DNA of 64,000 nt, taken from positions 2,361,001-2,425,000 of the forward strand of contig NZ_CP031337.1 of NCBI RefSeq assembly GCF_003355495.1. The letters run 5' to 3'. This stretch comes from Crenobacter cavernae (GTDB lineage: Bacteria; Pseudomonadota; Gammaproteobacteria; Burkholderiales; Chromobacteriaceae). Both the position numbers and the translations under genes were made by a program. The notes below the pieces were generated by a model, which was not told the origin of the DNA, made no database searches, and saw only the letters and a list, made by a program, of their open reading frames with translations. Shown one piece after another: positions 35,330-43,979 of this stretch (positions within the stretch are counted from its first letter, which is position 1; each line of letters starts with the position of its first letter).

Positions 35330-36706
35330 TTAAAACGGCAGCTTGGCGCGGGTCTCGGCCGCGAGAACGCGGCGGAAGTCGGCCTTGATGCGTTCGAGCG
35401 CCTGCTCATCGTCGGCCTCGAAGCGCAGCACGATCACCGGCGTGGTGTTCGACGCGCGCGCCAGGCCGAAGCCGTCCGGGTATTCGACGCGCAGGCCGTC
35501 GAGGGTGATGACCTCGTCGGCGCCGTCGAAGGTGGCGCTTTTCTGCAGGCGGGCGATCAGCGCGTGGTTGTCGCCTTCCTTCGCCATCTTCAGGTTCAAC
35601 TCCGGCGTCGAGATCGCGTTCGGCAGCGCGTTCAAGAGTGCGCTCGGGTCGTCGACGCGCGACAGGATTTCCAGCAGGCGTGCGCCGGCGTACAGACCAT
35701 CGTCGAAGCCGTACCAGCGTTCCTTGAAGAACACATGGCCGCTCATCTCGCCGGCGATCAGCGCGCCGGTCTCCTTGATCGCCGCCTTGATGAAGCTGTG
35801 ACCGGTGCGCGCCATCACCGGCTCGCCGCCGTTGTCGCGGATCCACGGCGCCAGCAAGCGAGTCGATTTCACGTCGTAGATCACCTTGGCGCCCGGGTTG
35901 CGCTCGAGCACGTCGGCGGCGTAGAGCATCAGCTGGCGGTCGGGCCAGATGATGGTGCCGTCCTTGGTGACCACGCCGAGGCGGTCGCCGTCGCCGTCGA
36001 AGGCGAGGCCGAGTTCGGCGTCGGTCTTCGCGAGCGCGTCGATCACGTCCTTCAGGTTCTCGGGCTTGGCCGGGTCCGGATGGTGGTTCGGGAAGGTGCC
36101 GTCGACCTCGCAGAACAGCTCGCGCACGCGGCAGCCGAGGCGGCGGTACAGCACCGGCGCGAACGCGCCCGGCACGCCGTTGCCGCAGTCGACGACGATG
36201 TTCATCGCACGCGTCAGCTTGATGTCGCCGACGATGCGCGAGAGGTACGCCTCTGCGATGTCGTGCGTGCGGTACTCGCCTTCGCCGTCGACGAAGTCCT
36301 GGTCGTTGATGCGCTCGTAGAGCGACTGGATCGCGTCGCCGGCCAGCGTGTCGCCGGCGAGCATCATCTTGAAGCCGTTGTAGTCGGGTGGGTTATGGCT
36401 GCCGGTGACCATCACGCCGGACAAGGTGCCCAGTTCGTGGGCGGCGAAGTACAGCATCGGCGTCGCGACGCGGCCGACGTCGATCACGTCGACGCCGGTG
36501 GCGCGGATGCCGTCGGCCAGCGCCTCGGCGAGGTCGGGGCCGGACAGACGGCCGTCGCGGCCGATCACGATCGCCTTGACGGCTTTCGAGCGCGCCTCGC
36601 TGCCGATCGCGCGGCCGATCAGGCGGGCGGCATCGGTCGTCAGCGTCTTGCCGACGACGCCGCGGATGTCGTAGGCCTTGAAGATGTCTTTGGATAGGGT
36701 CGCCAT
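35330..36706 (-). CDS. algC: Phosphomannomutase/phosphoglucomutase
   Basis: Alpha-D-phosphohexomutase of 458 residues, converting mannose-6-P or glucose-6-P to the 1-phosphates for envelope polysaccharide synthesis. The phosphoserine is in VMVTGSHNPPDYNGFK near residue 105, the magnesium loop is AFDGDGDRLGVV near residue 240, and the sugar-specificity loop is GEMSGHVFF near residue 325, as in Pseudomonas AlgC. The start at 36706 gives the typical MATLSKDIFKAYDIRGVVG N-terminus; upstream in-frame sequence is not family-like. It is flanked on both sides by inverted motif pairs. Confidence 0.93.
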   Translation of the reverse strand: MATLSKDIFKAYDIRGVVGKTLTTDAARLIGRAIGSEARSKAVKAIVIGRDGRLSGPDLAEALADGIRATGVDVIDVGRVATPMLYFAAHELGTLSGVMVTGSHNPPDYNGFKMMLAGDTLAGDAIQSLYERINDQDFVDGEGEYRTHDIAEAYLSRIVGDIKLTRAMNIVVDCGNGVPGAFAPVLYRRLGCRVRELFCEVDGTFPNHHPDPAKPENLKDVIDALAKTDAELGLAFDGDGDRLGVVTKDGTIIWPDRQLMLYAADVLERNPGAKVIYDVKSTRLLAPWIRDNGGEPVMARTGHSFIKAAIKETGALIAGEMSGHVFFKERWYGFDDGLYAGARLLEILSRVDDPSALLNALPNAISTPELNLKMAKEGDNHALIARLQKSATFDGADEVITLDGLRVEYPDGFGLARASNTTPVIVLRFEADDEQALERIKADFRRVLAAETRAKLPF

Positions 36707-36749
36707 ATTCGGATGGGTCCTGGTATCTAGCCTAAGAAGAGGGAGGGCA

Positions 36750-36776
36750 GTCGGCCAACCTTGCAGGTTAGCCGAG
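36750..36776. repeat. Imperfect inverted pair of the dispersed motif downstream of trpD
   Basis: TCGGCCAACCTT (36751-36762) and AGGTTAGCCGAG (36765-36776), each with one change from the consensus, forming an 11-bp stem with one mismatch 13 bp after the trpD stop. It looks like a degenerating copy of the pair seen elsewhere. Confidence 0.7.
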
Positions 36777-36788
36777 CGTATTCGGGAC

Positions 36789-37814
36789 TTACAGCGAGCG
36801 GCCGTAGGCGACCAGCTCGTCGAGCTTGGCGCGGGCGGCGCCGCTGTCGATCGCGGCGCGCGCGCGCTCGATGCCTTCGCCGATGTCGGCGGCGACGTCG
36901 GCGGCGTACAGCGCGGCGCCGGCGTTGAGCAGCACGATGTCGCGGTGCGGGCCTTCATCGCCTGCGAGCACCGACAGCACCATCGCGCGCGATTGCTCGG
37001 CCGTGTCGACGCGGACCGGCTTCAGGTCTTCGATCAGTGGGAAGCCGTAGCGCGTCGGGTCCAGCTCATATTCGGTCACCTGACCGTCCTTGAGTTCGGC
37101 GACCAGCGTCTTGTCGGCGGTCGTGATCTCGTCGAGGCCGTCGCGGCCATGCACGACGAGCACGTGACGGCTGCCGAGTTGCTTCAGCACGCGCGCCTGG
37201 ATGCCGACGAGGTCGGGGTGGAACACGCCCATCAGCTGGCATTCGGCCTGCGCCGGGTTGGTCAGCGGCCCCAGGATGTTGAAGATGGTGCGCACGCCGA
37301 GTTCCTTGCGGATCGGCGCGACATGGCGCATCGCGCTGTGGTAGTTCGGCGCGAACATGAAACCTGCGCCGACCGTGTCGATTGCTAGCCCGACCTGTTC
37401 CGGCGTCAGATCGAGCCGGATGCCGAGCGATTCGAGCACGTCGGCGCTGCCCGAGCTCGACGACACCGCGCGGCCGCCGTGTTTGGCGACGCGCGCGCCG
37501 GCCGCCGCGGCGACGAACATCGTCGTCGTCGAGATATTGAAGGTATGCGCCTTGTCGCCGCCGGTGCCGACGATGTCCAGCAGATGGGTGCGGTCGGCGA
37601 CCGGCACCGGCGTCGCGAACTCGCGCATGATCGTCGCCGCGGCGGCGATCTCCGACACCGACTCGGTCTTGACCCTGAGGCCGACCAGGATCGCGGCGAT
37701 CAGCACCGGGGACACCTCGCCCTTCATGATCTGGCGCATCAGGTCGAGCATTTCGTCGTAGAAGAGTTCGTTCTGGTCGATCAGACGGTTGAGGGCGGCC
37801 TGGGGCGTGATCAT
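36789..37814 (-). CDS. trpD: Anthranilate phosphoribosyltransferase
   Basis: TrpD of 341 residues, second step of tryptophan synthesis (anthranilate + PRPP). The PRPP motif is [19 protein letters not shown] near residue 80 and [18 protein letters not shown] follows near residue 107. It lies downstream of trpE-trpG on the minus strand; trpC, which usually follows, is absent here, with algC next. Confidence 0.96.
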   Translation of the reverse strand: MITPQAALNRLIDQNELFYDEMLDLMRQIMKGEVSPVLIAAILVGLRVKTESVSEIAAAATIMREFATPVPVADRTHLLDIVGTGGDKAHTFNISTTTMFVAAAAGARVAKHGGRAVSSSSGSADVLESLGIRLDLTPEQVGLAIDTVGAGFMFAPNYHSAMRHVAPIRKELGVRTIFNILGPLTNPAQAECQLMGVFHPDLVGIQARVLKQLGSRHVLVVHGRDGLDEITTADKTLVAELKDGQVTEYELDPTRYGFPLIEDLKPVRVDTAEQSRAMVLSVLAGDEGPHRDIVLLNAGAALYAADVAADIGEGIERARAAIDSGAARAKLDELVAYGRSL

Positions 37815-37862
37815 TGCAATCCTTGTGGGGGTTTTCTTGAATTCGGTCAGCGGCGCGGCGTT

Positions 37863-37952
37863 TCAGGTCGCCGCACGGGCGTAGCAGGCGCCGAGTAACG
37901 TTGCCGTCGCGGCCATGGCCAGCGTCACAAGCCGCGCCGGCGTGCGACGCAT
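37863..37952 (-). CDS. Possible 29-residue lipoprotein-like small ORF between trpG and trpD
   Basis: Small frame whose ATG shares one base with the trpG stop (TGATG), an arrangement typical of translational coupling. It encodes 29 residues: a basic start (MRRTPAR), a hydrophobic stretch and a lipobox-like LLGAC at about residues 19-23, leaving a mature peptide of only seven residues. In GC-rich DNA such a frame can arise by chance, so this is tentative; it could also serve only to couple trpG and trpD translation. Confidence 0.35.
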   Translation of the reverse strand: MRRTPARLVTLAMAATATLLGACYARAAT

Positions 37953-38521
37953 CAAGCGAATTCCTTCAGAAAGTTCGACAGCATCGCGTGGCCGTGCTCG
38001 GTCAGGATCGACTCGGGGTGGAACTGCACGCCTTCGACCGGCAGCGTCTTGTGGCGCAAGCCCATGATCTCGCCGTCGTCGGTCCACGCGGTCACTTCGA
38101 GGCAGTCGGGCAGGCTCGCGCGCTCGACAACCAAGCTGTGGTAGCGGGTGCACGTCACCGGGTTGGGCAGGCCGCGAAACACGCCGACGTCGTTGTGGCG
38201 CACCGGCGAGGTCTTGCCGTGCATCAGTTGCTGCGCGTGGACCACCTTGCCGCCGAAGGCCTGGCCGATGCTCTGGTGGCCGAGGCAGACGCCGAGCAAG
38301 GGGATTTCGCCGGCGAAGCGTTCGATCGCAGCGACCGACACGCCGGCCTCGTGCGGCGTGCACGGACCGGGCGACACCACCAGATAGTTGGGCTTCAGCG
38401 CGGCGATTTCGTCGAGGGTGATCTCGTCATTGCGGAACACCTTCACCTCCTGGCCAAGCTCGGCGAAGTACTGCACCAGGTTGTAGGTGAAGCTGTCGTA
38501 GTTGTCGATCATCAGAAGCAT
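37952..38521 (-). CDS. trpG: Anthranilate synthase component II (glutamine amidotransferase)
   Basis: Class I glutamine amidotransferase of 189 residues supplying ammonia to TrpE, and probably to PabB as PabA. It starts [19 protein letters not shown]; the catalytic cysteine is in [17 protein letters not shown] near residue 79, and the His-Glu pair in [13 protein letters not shown] near residue 170. It lies between trpE and trpD. Confidence 0.95.
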   Translation of the reverse strand: MLLMIDNYDSFTYNLVQYFAELGQEVKVFRNDEITLDEIAALKPNYLVVSPGPCTPHEAGVSVAAIERFAGEIPLLGVCLGHQSIGQAFGGKVVHAQQLMHGKTSPVRHNDVGVFRGLPNPVTCTRYHSLVVERASLPDCLEVTAWTDDGEIMGLRHKTLPVEGVQFHPESILTEHGHAMLSNFLKEFA

Positions 38522-38681
38522 GATTCAACAGATCCTTGAATGCGTTTGGCGTGGGCAGGGCGAACTCTCCGGTGCGTCTAGGCGCGCGGAGTGGATGCTG
38601 CGGCTGCCAAAAATATTATCCTGCGATGCCTCGTCCCCCACAAGGACAACGATGTGCGAGGGGCGAGGAGAAGAGGGGCGA

Positions 38682-40145
38682 TCAGGCGTCGAGCCCTGCC
38701 TGCACCAGTTCGGCGGCGCGGATCACCGCGCGCGCCTTGTTCTGCGTCTCGAGCCATTCCGACTCGGGCACCGAGTCGGCGACGATGCCGGCGCCCGACT
38801 GCACGTACAGCGTGTCGTTCTTGATCACCGCGGTGCGGATCGCGATCGCGAGGTCCATGTCGCCGCTAAAGCCCAGATAGCCGACCGCGCCGCCGTACAC
38901 GCCGCGCTTGGTCGGTTCGAACTCGTCGATGATCTCCATCGCGCGCACCTTGGGCGCGCCCGACAGCGTGCCTGCCGGAAAGGTCGCCTTCAGGATCGAG
39001 ATGTTCGATACATCGGGGCCGACGCGGCCCTCGACGCTCGACACGATGTGCATCACGTGCGAGTAGCGCTCGATCACCATATTGTCGGTGACCTTCACGC
39101 TGCCGGTGTCGGCGACGCGGCCGATGTCGTTGCGGCCTAAGTCCATCAGCATCACGTGTTCGGCGATTTCCTTAGGGTCGGCCAGCAGCTCCTCGGCCAA
39201 CCTTGCGTCCTCGTCGCGCGTCTTGCCGCGCACGCGCGTGCCGGCGATCGGGCGCACCGTCACGGTTTCGTTCTCGCGGCGCACCAGGATCTCGGGCGAG
39301 GCGCCGACGACGTGGAAGTCGTCGAAGTGGTAGAAGAACATGTACGGCGACGGGTTCAGGCTCCTGAGCGCGCGGTAGAGCGCCAAGGGCGACTCGGTGA
39401 AGCGCATGCTCATGCGCTGCGCGAGCACGACCTGCATGATGTCGCCATCGACAATGTATTGCTTGGCCGACTCGACCGCCCGCTTGAACGGCTCTTCACC
39501 GTATTCGGAGCTCGCTTGGGTTTGGGTGCCCGGCAGCGACAGCGGCAGCGGCACCGGTTCGCGCAGCTGCTTGCGCAATTGTTTGAGGCGCGCCTCGGCC
39601 TTGCCCAAGGCGTTGGGCACCGCCGGGTCGGCGTAGACGACCAGATAGAGCTTGCCCGACAGATTGTCGACGACGGCCAGTTCCTCGGACAGCATCAGGA
39701 GCATGTCCGGTGTGCCGACCGGGTCGGGCTTCTCGACGCCGGCGAGCTTGGGCTCGATGTGGCGCACGGTGTCGTAGCCGAAATAGCCGACGAGGCCGCC
39801 GGTGAAGCGCGGCAGGCTGTCGACCGGCGGGGTCTTGAAGCGCGCCTGGAACGCCTCGATGAAGGCGAGCGGGTCGCCCTCGTGCCGTTCGATCACCTTG
39901 TCGCCGTATTCCACTTGCACTTTACGGCCGTCGACGCGTACGCGCGTCGTCGCCGGCAGGCCGATGAACGAGTAGCGGCCGAAGCGTTCGCCGCCGACCA
40001 CCGATTCCAAGAGGTAGGAATACGGCTGGTTGGCCAGTTTCAGGTAGACCGACAGCGGCGTGTCGAGGTCGGCGAACAGTTCGAGCGTGACTGGGATGCG
40101 GTTGTAGCCGGCGGCCGCGAGTTGTTCAAACGTCTGCGGAGTCAT
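38682..40145 (-). CDS. trpE: Anthranilate synthase component I
   Basis: TrpE of 487 residues converting chorismate to anthranilate with TrpG. The N-terminal tryptophan-feedback site is seen in [18 protein letters not shown], and the C-terminal catalytic part has [30 protein letters not shown] and [19 protein letters not shown]. The start at 40145 is preferred to an ATG four codons upstream because GGGAGAATCC then serves as ribosome site. A 160-bp gap separates it from trpG. A candidate leader peptide lies upstream at 40197-40241. An exact dispersed motif lies at 39192-39204. Confidence 0.95.
   Translation of the reverse strand: MTPQTFEQLAAAGYNRIPVTLELFADLDTPLSVYLKLANQPYSYLLESVVGGERFGRYSFIGLPATTRVRVDGRKVQVEYGDKVIERHEGDPLAFIEAFQARFKTPPVDSLPRFTGGLVGYFGYDTVRHIEPKLAGVEKPDPVGTPDMLLMLSEELAVVDNLSGKLYLVVYADPAVPNALGKAEARLKQLRKQLREPVPLPLSLPGTQTQASSEYGEEPFKRAVESAKQYIVDGDIMQVVLAQRMSMRFTESPLALYRALRSLNPSPYMFFYHFDDFHVVGASPEILVRRENETVTVRPIAGTRVRGKTRDEDARLAEELLADPKEIAEHVMLMDLGRNDIGRVADTGSVKVTDNMVIERYSHVMHIVSSVEGRVGPDVSNISILKATFPAGTLSGAPKVRAMEIIDEFEPTKRGVYGGAVGYLGFSGDMDLAIAIRTAVIKNDTLYVQSGAGIVADSVPESEWLETQNKARAVIRAAELVQAGLDA
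39192..39204 (-). repeat. Exact 13-bp dispersed motif in trpE
   Basis: On the coding strand, read as Arg-Leu-Ala-Glu-Glu in the conserved chorismate-site region. Confidence 0.85.
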
Positions 40146-40196
40146 GGATTCTCCCAATAAAGCCAGTGGTTGCGTGAGGTCTTGTGGTGGCGAGGC

Positions 40197-40241
40197 TCAG
40201 CGTTGCCATCGCCAGCTGGCCGGGTTGGGAAGAAATTTCAT
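40197..40241 (-). CDS. trpL: Candidate trp operon leader peptide
   Basis: Frame of 14 codons between gph and trpE encoding MKFLPNPASWRWQR, with Trp codons at positions 10 and 12. Its stop lies 51 bp before the trpE start. A ribosome stalled at the Trp codons would change pairing between CCAGCTGG inside the leader, GGCGATGG just after the Trp codons, CCTCGCC just after its stop, and CCACTGG closer to trpE. There is no T-run, so control might act on trpE translation rather than by classical termination. The ribosome site of the leader is weak. Confidence 0.6.
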   Translation of the reverse strand: MKFLPNPASWRWQR

Positions 40242-40276
40242 GATGACGTCGTTGTTTTCTCGGGTTGGGTCGCAGC

Positions 40277-40942
40277 TCAGGTATTTTTCAACAAATCGTA
40301 CAGTTCGACAAGGTTGCCCACCGTCGCGTCGGCGTCGCCGTCGGCGAGGCTGCCGTAACCGTACGACACCGCGACCACCGGGCAGCCGGCGGCGCGTGCA
40401 GACAGCACGTCGTTGATCGAGTCGCCGACCATCGCGAGTTTTTCCGGCGCGACGCCGAACACCTCGGCGGTGTGCACGAGCGGCAGCGCCGACGGCTTTT
40501 TCTCGGGCAGCGAGTCGCCGCCGAGGATCAGGCTGAAGTGCTCGGCCAACCCCAGTTGTTCGAGCAAGGGCACGGCGAACGCGGCCGGTTTGTTGGTGAC
40601 GACCGCCAGCGGCAGGCGTTTTGCGCGCAAGAGCTGCAGCGCCTCTGCGACGCCCTCGTAGGGGCGGGTCAGGTCCGCGAGGTGTTCCCGGTAGTAGCGG
40701 GCGAAGAAGGCGAGGCCGGCCTCCCACTGCGAGACTTCGGCGACGCCGTCTTTTTCGTCGGTGAGGGTGCGGTGCACGAGCTTCGCGAGGCCGTCGCCGA
40801 CGTGGCTGGCGACGCGCTCGGCGGACAGCTGGGCGAGGCCGAAGTGTTCGCGCATCGCGTTGGCCGCGGCGGCGAGGTCGGGCAGCGAGTCGACCAGGGT
40901 ACCGTCCAGGTCGAAGGCGAGGGCTTCAATCGATGAAAGCAT
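40277..40942 (-). CDS. gph: Phosphoglycolate phosphatase
   Basis: HAD-superfamily phosphatase of 221 residues that dephosphorylates 2-phosphoglycolate. Motif I is AFDLDGTLVDSLPD near residue 9, motif II VVTNKP near residue 115, the lysine is in LPEKKPSALPL, and motif IV is AMVGDSINDV near residue 170. Position just upstream of trpE is the common order in this group. A motif copy is at 40541-40553, inside the gene. Confidence 0.92.
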   Translation of the reverse strand: MLSSIEALAFDLDGTLVDSLPDLAAAANAMREHFGLAQLSAERVASHVGDGLAKLVHRTLTDEKDGVAEVSQWEAGLAFFARYYREHLADLTRPYEGVAEALQLLRAKRLPLAVVTNKPAAFAVPLLEQLGLAEHFSLILGGDSLPEKKPSALPLVHTAEVFGVAPEKLAMVGDSINDVLSARAAGCPVVAVSYGYGSLADGDADATVGNLVELYDLLKNT

Positions 40943-40975
40943 GGTGTCGGGCGGCCCGGGAACGGCGCCCGGGCT

Positions 40976-41641
40976 TCAAATGTGATCGAGGACGCCAGTA
41001 TATACGATAGGCCCGGTCGGCTGGCCGTGCGGCGCGCCGCCGGGCGGCTCGACGCTGACCGCGAGGCCACGGGCGTCGGCGAGTTGGGCCGCATCGCCGG
41101 CCAGCGGCCGGGCCGCGTCGCCGATCACGCCGAGCGAGCGCGGCGCGCCCTGTTTGGGCAGCGCCCACAGTTCGAGTACCCGGTCGCCCGGCGGCGTGTC
41201 GCGGGTCAGCGCGCCGGCGTAGAGCTCGCCCGTGTCGGCGTTGCGGCTGACGACCAGCATCGGCGTGCCGCCGGCGTTCTGCAGCACGGCGAGCGGCGTC
41301 GGCACGGTGCGCGGTGCCAGCATCGGCGTTGCGAGGAAGACGAGGAGCAGTGCGCTCGCGAAGCCGCCGAGCGCGAAGCTCCAGCGCGACAGGAAGCCGG
41401 ACGCGCTGTTCTGCCAGCCGAGCCGGTGCTCGATGCCGCGCCACAGCGACGCAGGCGGTGCGATCGGCGCGATCGCGGCGTCCAGCGGGGCGAGCGCAGC
41501 GTCGATCGCGGCGACCTCGGCGGCGAGGCTTGGATGGGCGGTCAAGAGGCGCTCGAAGCGGCGCCGCGCCGCGCCGCGGAGGGTGCCGGCGACGTAGCGG
41601 GCCGCGAGCGGACGGCGGCGTTGGGGTGTCAGGTAGTTCAT
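40976..41641 (-). CDS. Anti-sigma factor, RskA-like
   Basis: Membrane anti-sigma factor of 221 residues. The N-terminal part (about residues 1-80) resembles an RskA/ZAS-type sigma-binding region but has no H-x3-C-x2-C zinc motif. One membrane segment (WSFALGGFASALLLVFLATPML, about residues 87-108) is followed by a periplasmic RskA C-terminal domain with VLELWALPKQGAPRSLGVI. Its ATG overlaps the sigma factor stop by 4 bp (41638-41641), typical of a sigma/anti-sigma pair. Confidence 0.9.
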   Translation of the reverse strand: MNYLTPQRRRPLAARYVAGTLRGAARRRFERLLTAHPSLAAEVAAIDAALAPLDAAIAPIAPPASLWRGIEHRLGWQNSASGFLSRWSFALGGFASALLLVFLATPMLAPRTVPTPLAVLQNAGGTPMLVVSRNADTGELYAGALTRDTPPGDRVLELWALPKQGAPRSLGVIGDAARPLAGDAAQLADARGLAVSVEPPGGAPHGQPTGPIVYTGVLDHI

Positions 41642-42192
41642 AGCGCCCCCACGCAGTCTTTCAGATGGTCGAGCGCCCGACGCAGCCAGCTTTTCACCGT
41701 GCCGATCGGCGCGGCGAGCGTCCGGGCGATTTCCTGGTGACTCTGGCCGTGGAAATAGGCGAGCACCACGCTCTGGCGCTGCCCGGCCGTCAGGTGTTCG
41801 AGACAGCCGTTGAGCCTTGCGGCTTCTTCCTTCGACGACAGCGTCGGCAGCGGCTCGAGCGCGTCGCTCGCGGCGAGCTCGGCCAACCTTCCCCCGCTAT
41901 CGGCGTCCTGGGGCATCTCGGTGCGCCAGCGGTCGATCACCCGGTTGCGCACCATGCGCGACAGCCACGCCATCACCGGCGCGCGGTCGGCGCGGTAGCT
42001 CGCCGCGTGCTGCCAGACGCCGACGAAGGTGTCCTGCACGATGTCTTCGGCGAGCGCACGGTTGCGCGTCTGCTTCAAGGCCAGCGCGAACAAGCGCGGC
42101 GAGGTCGTATCGAACAGGCGCTTGAACGCCTGCCGGTCCCCCAGCGCCACGTGCGCCATGCAGGCCGCCAGTTCGGAATCGTTTGCCGTCAT
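41638..42192 (-). CDS. ECF RNA polymerase sigma factor, SigK-like
   Basis: ECF sigma-70 factor of 184 residues. Region 2 is seen in ALAEDIVQDTFVGVWQHAASY (about residues 47-67) with MAWLSRMVRNRVIDRWR, and region 4 in QSVVLAYFHGQSHQEIARTL ending in PIGTVKSWLRRALDHLK. Cotranscribed with its anti-sigma factor; the fasciclin gene next to it is a likely target, as in other bacteria with SigK/RskA-type pairs. An exact dispersed motif lies at 41878-41890. Confidence 0.92.
   Translation of the reverse strand: MTANDSELAACMAHVALGDRQAFKRLFDTTSPRLFALALKQTRNRALAEDIVQDTFVGVWQHAASYRADRAPVMAWLSRMVRNRVIDRWRTEMPQDADSGGRLAELAASDALEPLPTLSSKEEAARLNGCLEHLTAGQRQSVVLAYFHGQSHQEIARTLAAPIGTVKSWLRRALDHLKDCVGAL
41878..41890 (-). 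repeat. Exact 13-bp dispersed motif in the ECF sigma gene
   Basis: On the coding strand, read as Gly-Arg-Leu-Ala-Glu-Leu between regions 2 and 4, a variable linker. Confidence 0.85.
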
Positions 42193-42250
42193 CGGGATGG
42201 CTTTTTAGGAGGCTGTCATTCCGATGATGGACAGCTTTTGCGCGAAAAAC

Positions 42251-42278
42251 AAATAAGGCGGACGGTGCGCGTCCGCCT
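42251..42278 (-). terminator. Intrinsic terminator of the fasciclin gene
   Basis: Stem AGGCGGAC/GTCCGCCT with a 7-nt loop followed on the minus strand by TTATTTGTTTTT, 20 bp after the stop. Confidence 0.85.
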
Positions 42279-42297
42279 CCCCTTTCTGCAAGCGCCG

Positions 42298-42849
42298 TCA
42301 GCCAGGCAGCAGCACCTTGTCGATGACGTTGATCACGCCGTTCTTCTGCTTGACGTCGTAGGTGCTGATGCTGGCGACGCCGCCTTTCTCGTCCCTGACG
42401 ACGATGTTGTGCGGGCCGTTCATCATGAACCACAGCCGGCCGCCGCTGGCGGTCTTGAGCTCGGCCTTGCCGCCGCCGGCCTTGATCGCGCGCGACAGCG
42501 CCATCATGCCGTAGCGTCCCGGCACGACGTGGTAGGTCAGCACGGTGCTCAGCGTCTTCTTGTTTTCGGGTTTCAGCAGCGTGTCGACGGTGCCGGCCGG
42601 CAGCGCGGCGAACGCGGCGTTGGTCGGCGCGAACACGGTGAACGGACCCTTGCCCTTGAGCGTGTCGACGAGGCCGGCGGCTTTCAGCGCGGTGACGAGC
42701 GTCGTGTGGTCGGCCGAGTTCACGGCGTTGTCGACGATGTCCTTGCTCGGAAACATCTGCTGGCCGCCGACCATCACGGTGGATTCGGCGAAGGCGGCGC
42801 CGCCGGCGACGAGGCTGGCGGCGATGACAAGACGGGTCAGCGTTTTCAT
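42298..42849 (-). CDS. Secreted fasciclin (FAS1) domain protein
   Basis: Secreted protein of 183 residues with a signal peptide (MKTLTRLVIAASLVAGGAAFA, cleavage after residue 21) and one FAS1 domain, recognised by FTVFAPTNAAFAALPAGTVD and LTYHVVPGRYG, then NGVINVIDKVLLPG at the end. FAS1 domains serve in adhesion or surface display. It lies upstream of the sigma/anti-sigma pair on the same strand and may be regulated by it. Confidence 0.92.
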   Translation of the reverse strand: MKTLTRLVIAASLVAGGAAFAESTVMVGGQQMFPSKDIVDNAVNSADHTTLVTALKAAGLVDTLKGKGPFTVFAPTNAAFAALPAGTVDTLLKPENKKTLSTVLTYHVVPGRYGMMALSRAIKAGGGKAELKTASGGRLWFMMNGPHNIVVRDEKGGVASISTYDVKQKNGVINVIDKVLLPG

Positions 42850-42942
42850 GGCGATCTCCCGGTGGGGGTGAGTGGAAAGCAGCGAGGCTGCACTCACTAC
42901 TACGCGGGAGGCCGACGAACGGATGCAGGCCGCCGCAAAAAA

Positions 42943-43869
42943 TCACGCGATGAAGGGCAGGTTGATCTCGTCGCTGCGCGTCGCGTCGCCGGTGATGTCG
43001 CGGCACAGTTCGAGCAGCGCGCGCACGCCGGCGCTCGGGTATTTCTGCTTGTGCGTCAGGAAGTGGAACTGGCGCGTCAGGTCGACGCCGGGCATCTCGA
43101 GCGGCACCAGGCTGCCGCGGCGGAACGCCTCCTTGAGCGCCAGCCGCGAGATACAGCCGATGCCGAGGCCCGACTCGACCGCGCGCTTGATTGCCTCGGT
43201 GTGTTCGAGTTCGAGCCTGATGTCGAGGCCGGTCAGCCAATGGCGCATCGCGTGGTCGAAGGTCTCGCGCGTGCCCGAGCCCGGTTCGCGCAAGATCCAC
43301 GCTTCGCTCGCGACGTCGGAAGGCTCGAGCGGCCCGCGGTTCGCGAGCGGATGGTTCGGCGCGGCGAACACCACCAGCTCGTCGGTGACCCACGGCTCGG
43401 CGACGAGGTCGGGGTGCTGGCAGTCGCCCTCGATCAGCCCGAGGTCGAGCTCGAAGTGCGCGACCTGGCGCACGATCGTCGCGGTGTTGTGCACCTCGAG
43501 CCGCACCCGGCACTCCGGGTGGATCTGCAGAAAGCGGCCGATAATCAGGGTGGCGAGGTAGTTGCCGATGGTCAGCGATGCGCCGACGTTCAGCGGGCCG
43601 AAACCGTGGTGGCCGTCGAGTAGCGCCTCGAGTTCGCGCGCGCGGTCCAAGAGCTCGCCGGCCTTGGGCAGCAGCATCTCGCCCTGCGCGTTGAGCTTGA
43701 GCCGTTTGCCGATGCGGTCGAACAGCCGGGTGTCGAACTGACGTTCGAGTTCCAAGAGCGCCGTACTCGTCGCCGACTGCGATAGCGACAGCACCTCGGC
43801 GGCGCGGCTCGCGCTCTCGATGCGGGCGACGGCGACGAACACTTCCAGCTGGCGCAAGGTGAATTTCAT
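42943..43869 (-). CDS. LysR family transcriptional regulator
   Basis: LysR regulator of 308 residues with helix-turn-helix in SRAAEVLSLSQSATSTALLE (about residues 21-40). The effector domain includes NVGASLTIGNYLATLIIGRF and EPGSGTRETFDHAM, similar to CysB/CbbR-type regulators. It is divergent from fpr-etfB-etfA with 110 bp between start codons and a perfect palindrome in the gap, so it probably regulates those genes and itself. Effector unknown. Confidence 0.9.
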   Translation of the reverse strand: MKFTLRQLEVFVAVARIESASRAAEVLSLSQSATSTALLELERQFDTRLFDRIGKRLKLNAQGEMLLPKAGELLDRARELEALLDGHHGFGPLNVGASLTIGNYLATLIIGRFLQIHPECRVRLEVHNTATIVRQVAHFELDLGLIEGDCQHPDLVAEPWVTDELVVFAAPNHPLANRGPLEPSDVASEAWILREPGSGTRETFDHAMRHWLTGLDIRLELEHTEAIKRAVESGLGIGCISRLALKEAFRRGSLVPLEMPGVDLTRQFHFLTHKQKYPSAGVRALLELCRDITGDATRSDEINLPFIA

Positions 43870-43881
43870 GTCAGGCTTTCA

Positions 43882-43898
43882 TATCTAGTAACTAGATA
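43882..43898. promoter_or_regulatory. Palindromic LysR-type operator upstream of fpr
   Basis: TATCTAG-TAA-CTAGATA, perfect 17-bp inverted repeat of the T-N11-A type, 12 bp from the regulator start and 82 bp before fpr. A second inverted pair, AATATCG (43902-43908) and CGATATT (43937-43943), follows. Confidence 0.65.
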
Positions 43899-43979
43899 AG
43901 CAATATCGAAACAATCTGATTATCGGATATTCGCTGCGATATTAAAATCTGTGTAAACCCAACTAATGGGAATAAAGCG

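Noticed and set aside
37863..38363. 166-codon minus frame overlapping trpG
   Set aside because: Shadow of trpG in another frame; only the part after the trpG stop was kept, as a tentative small ORF.
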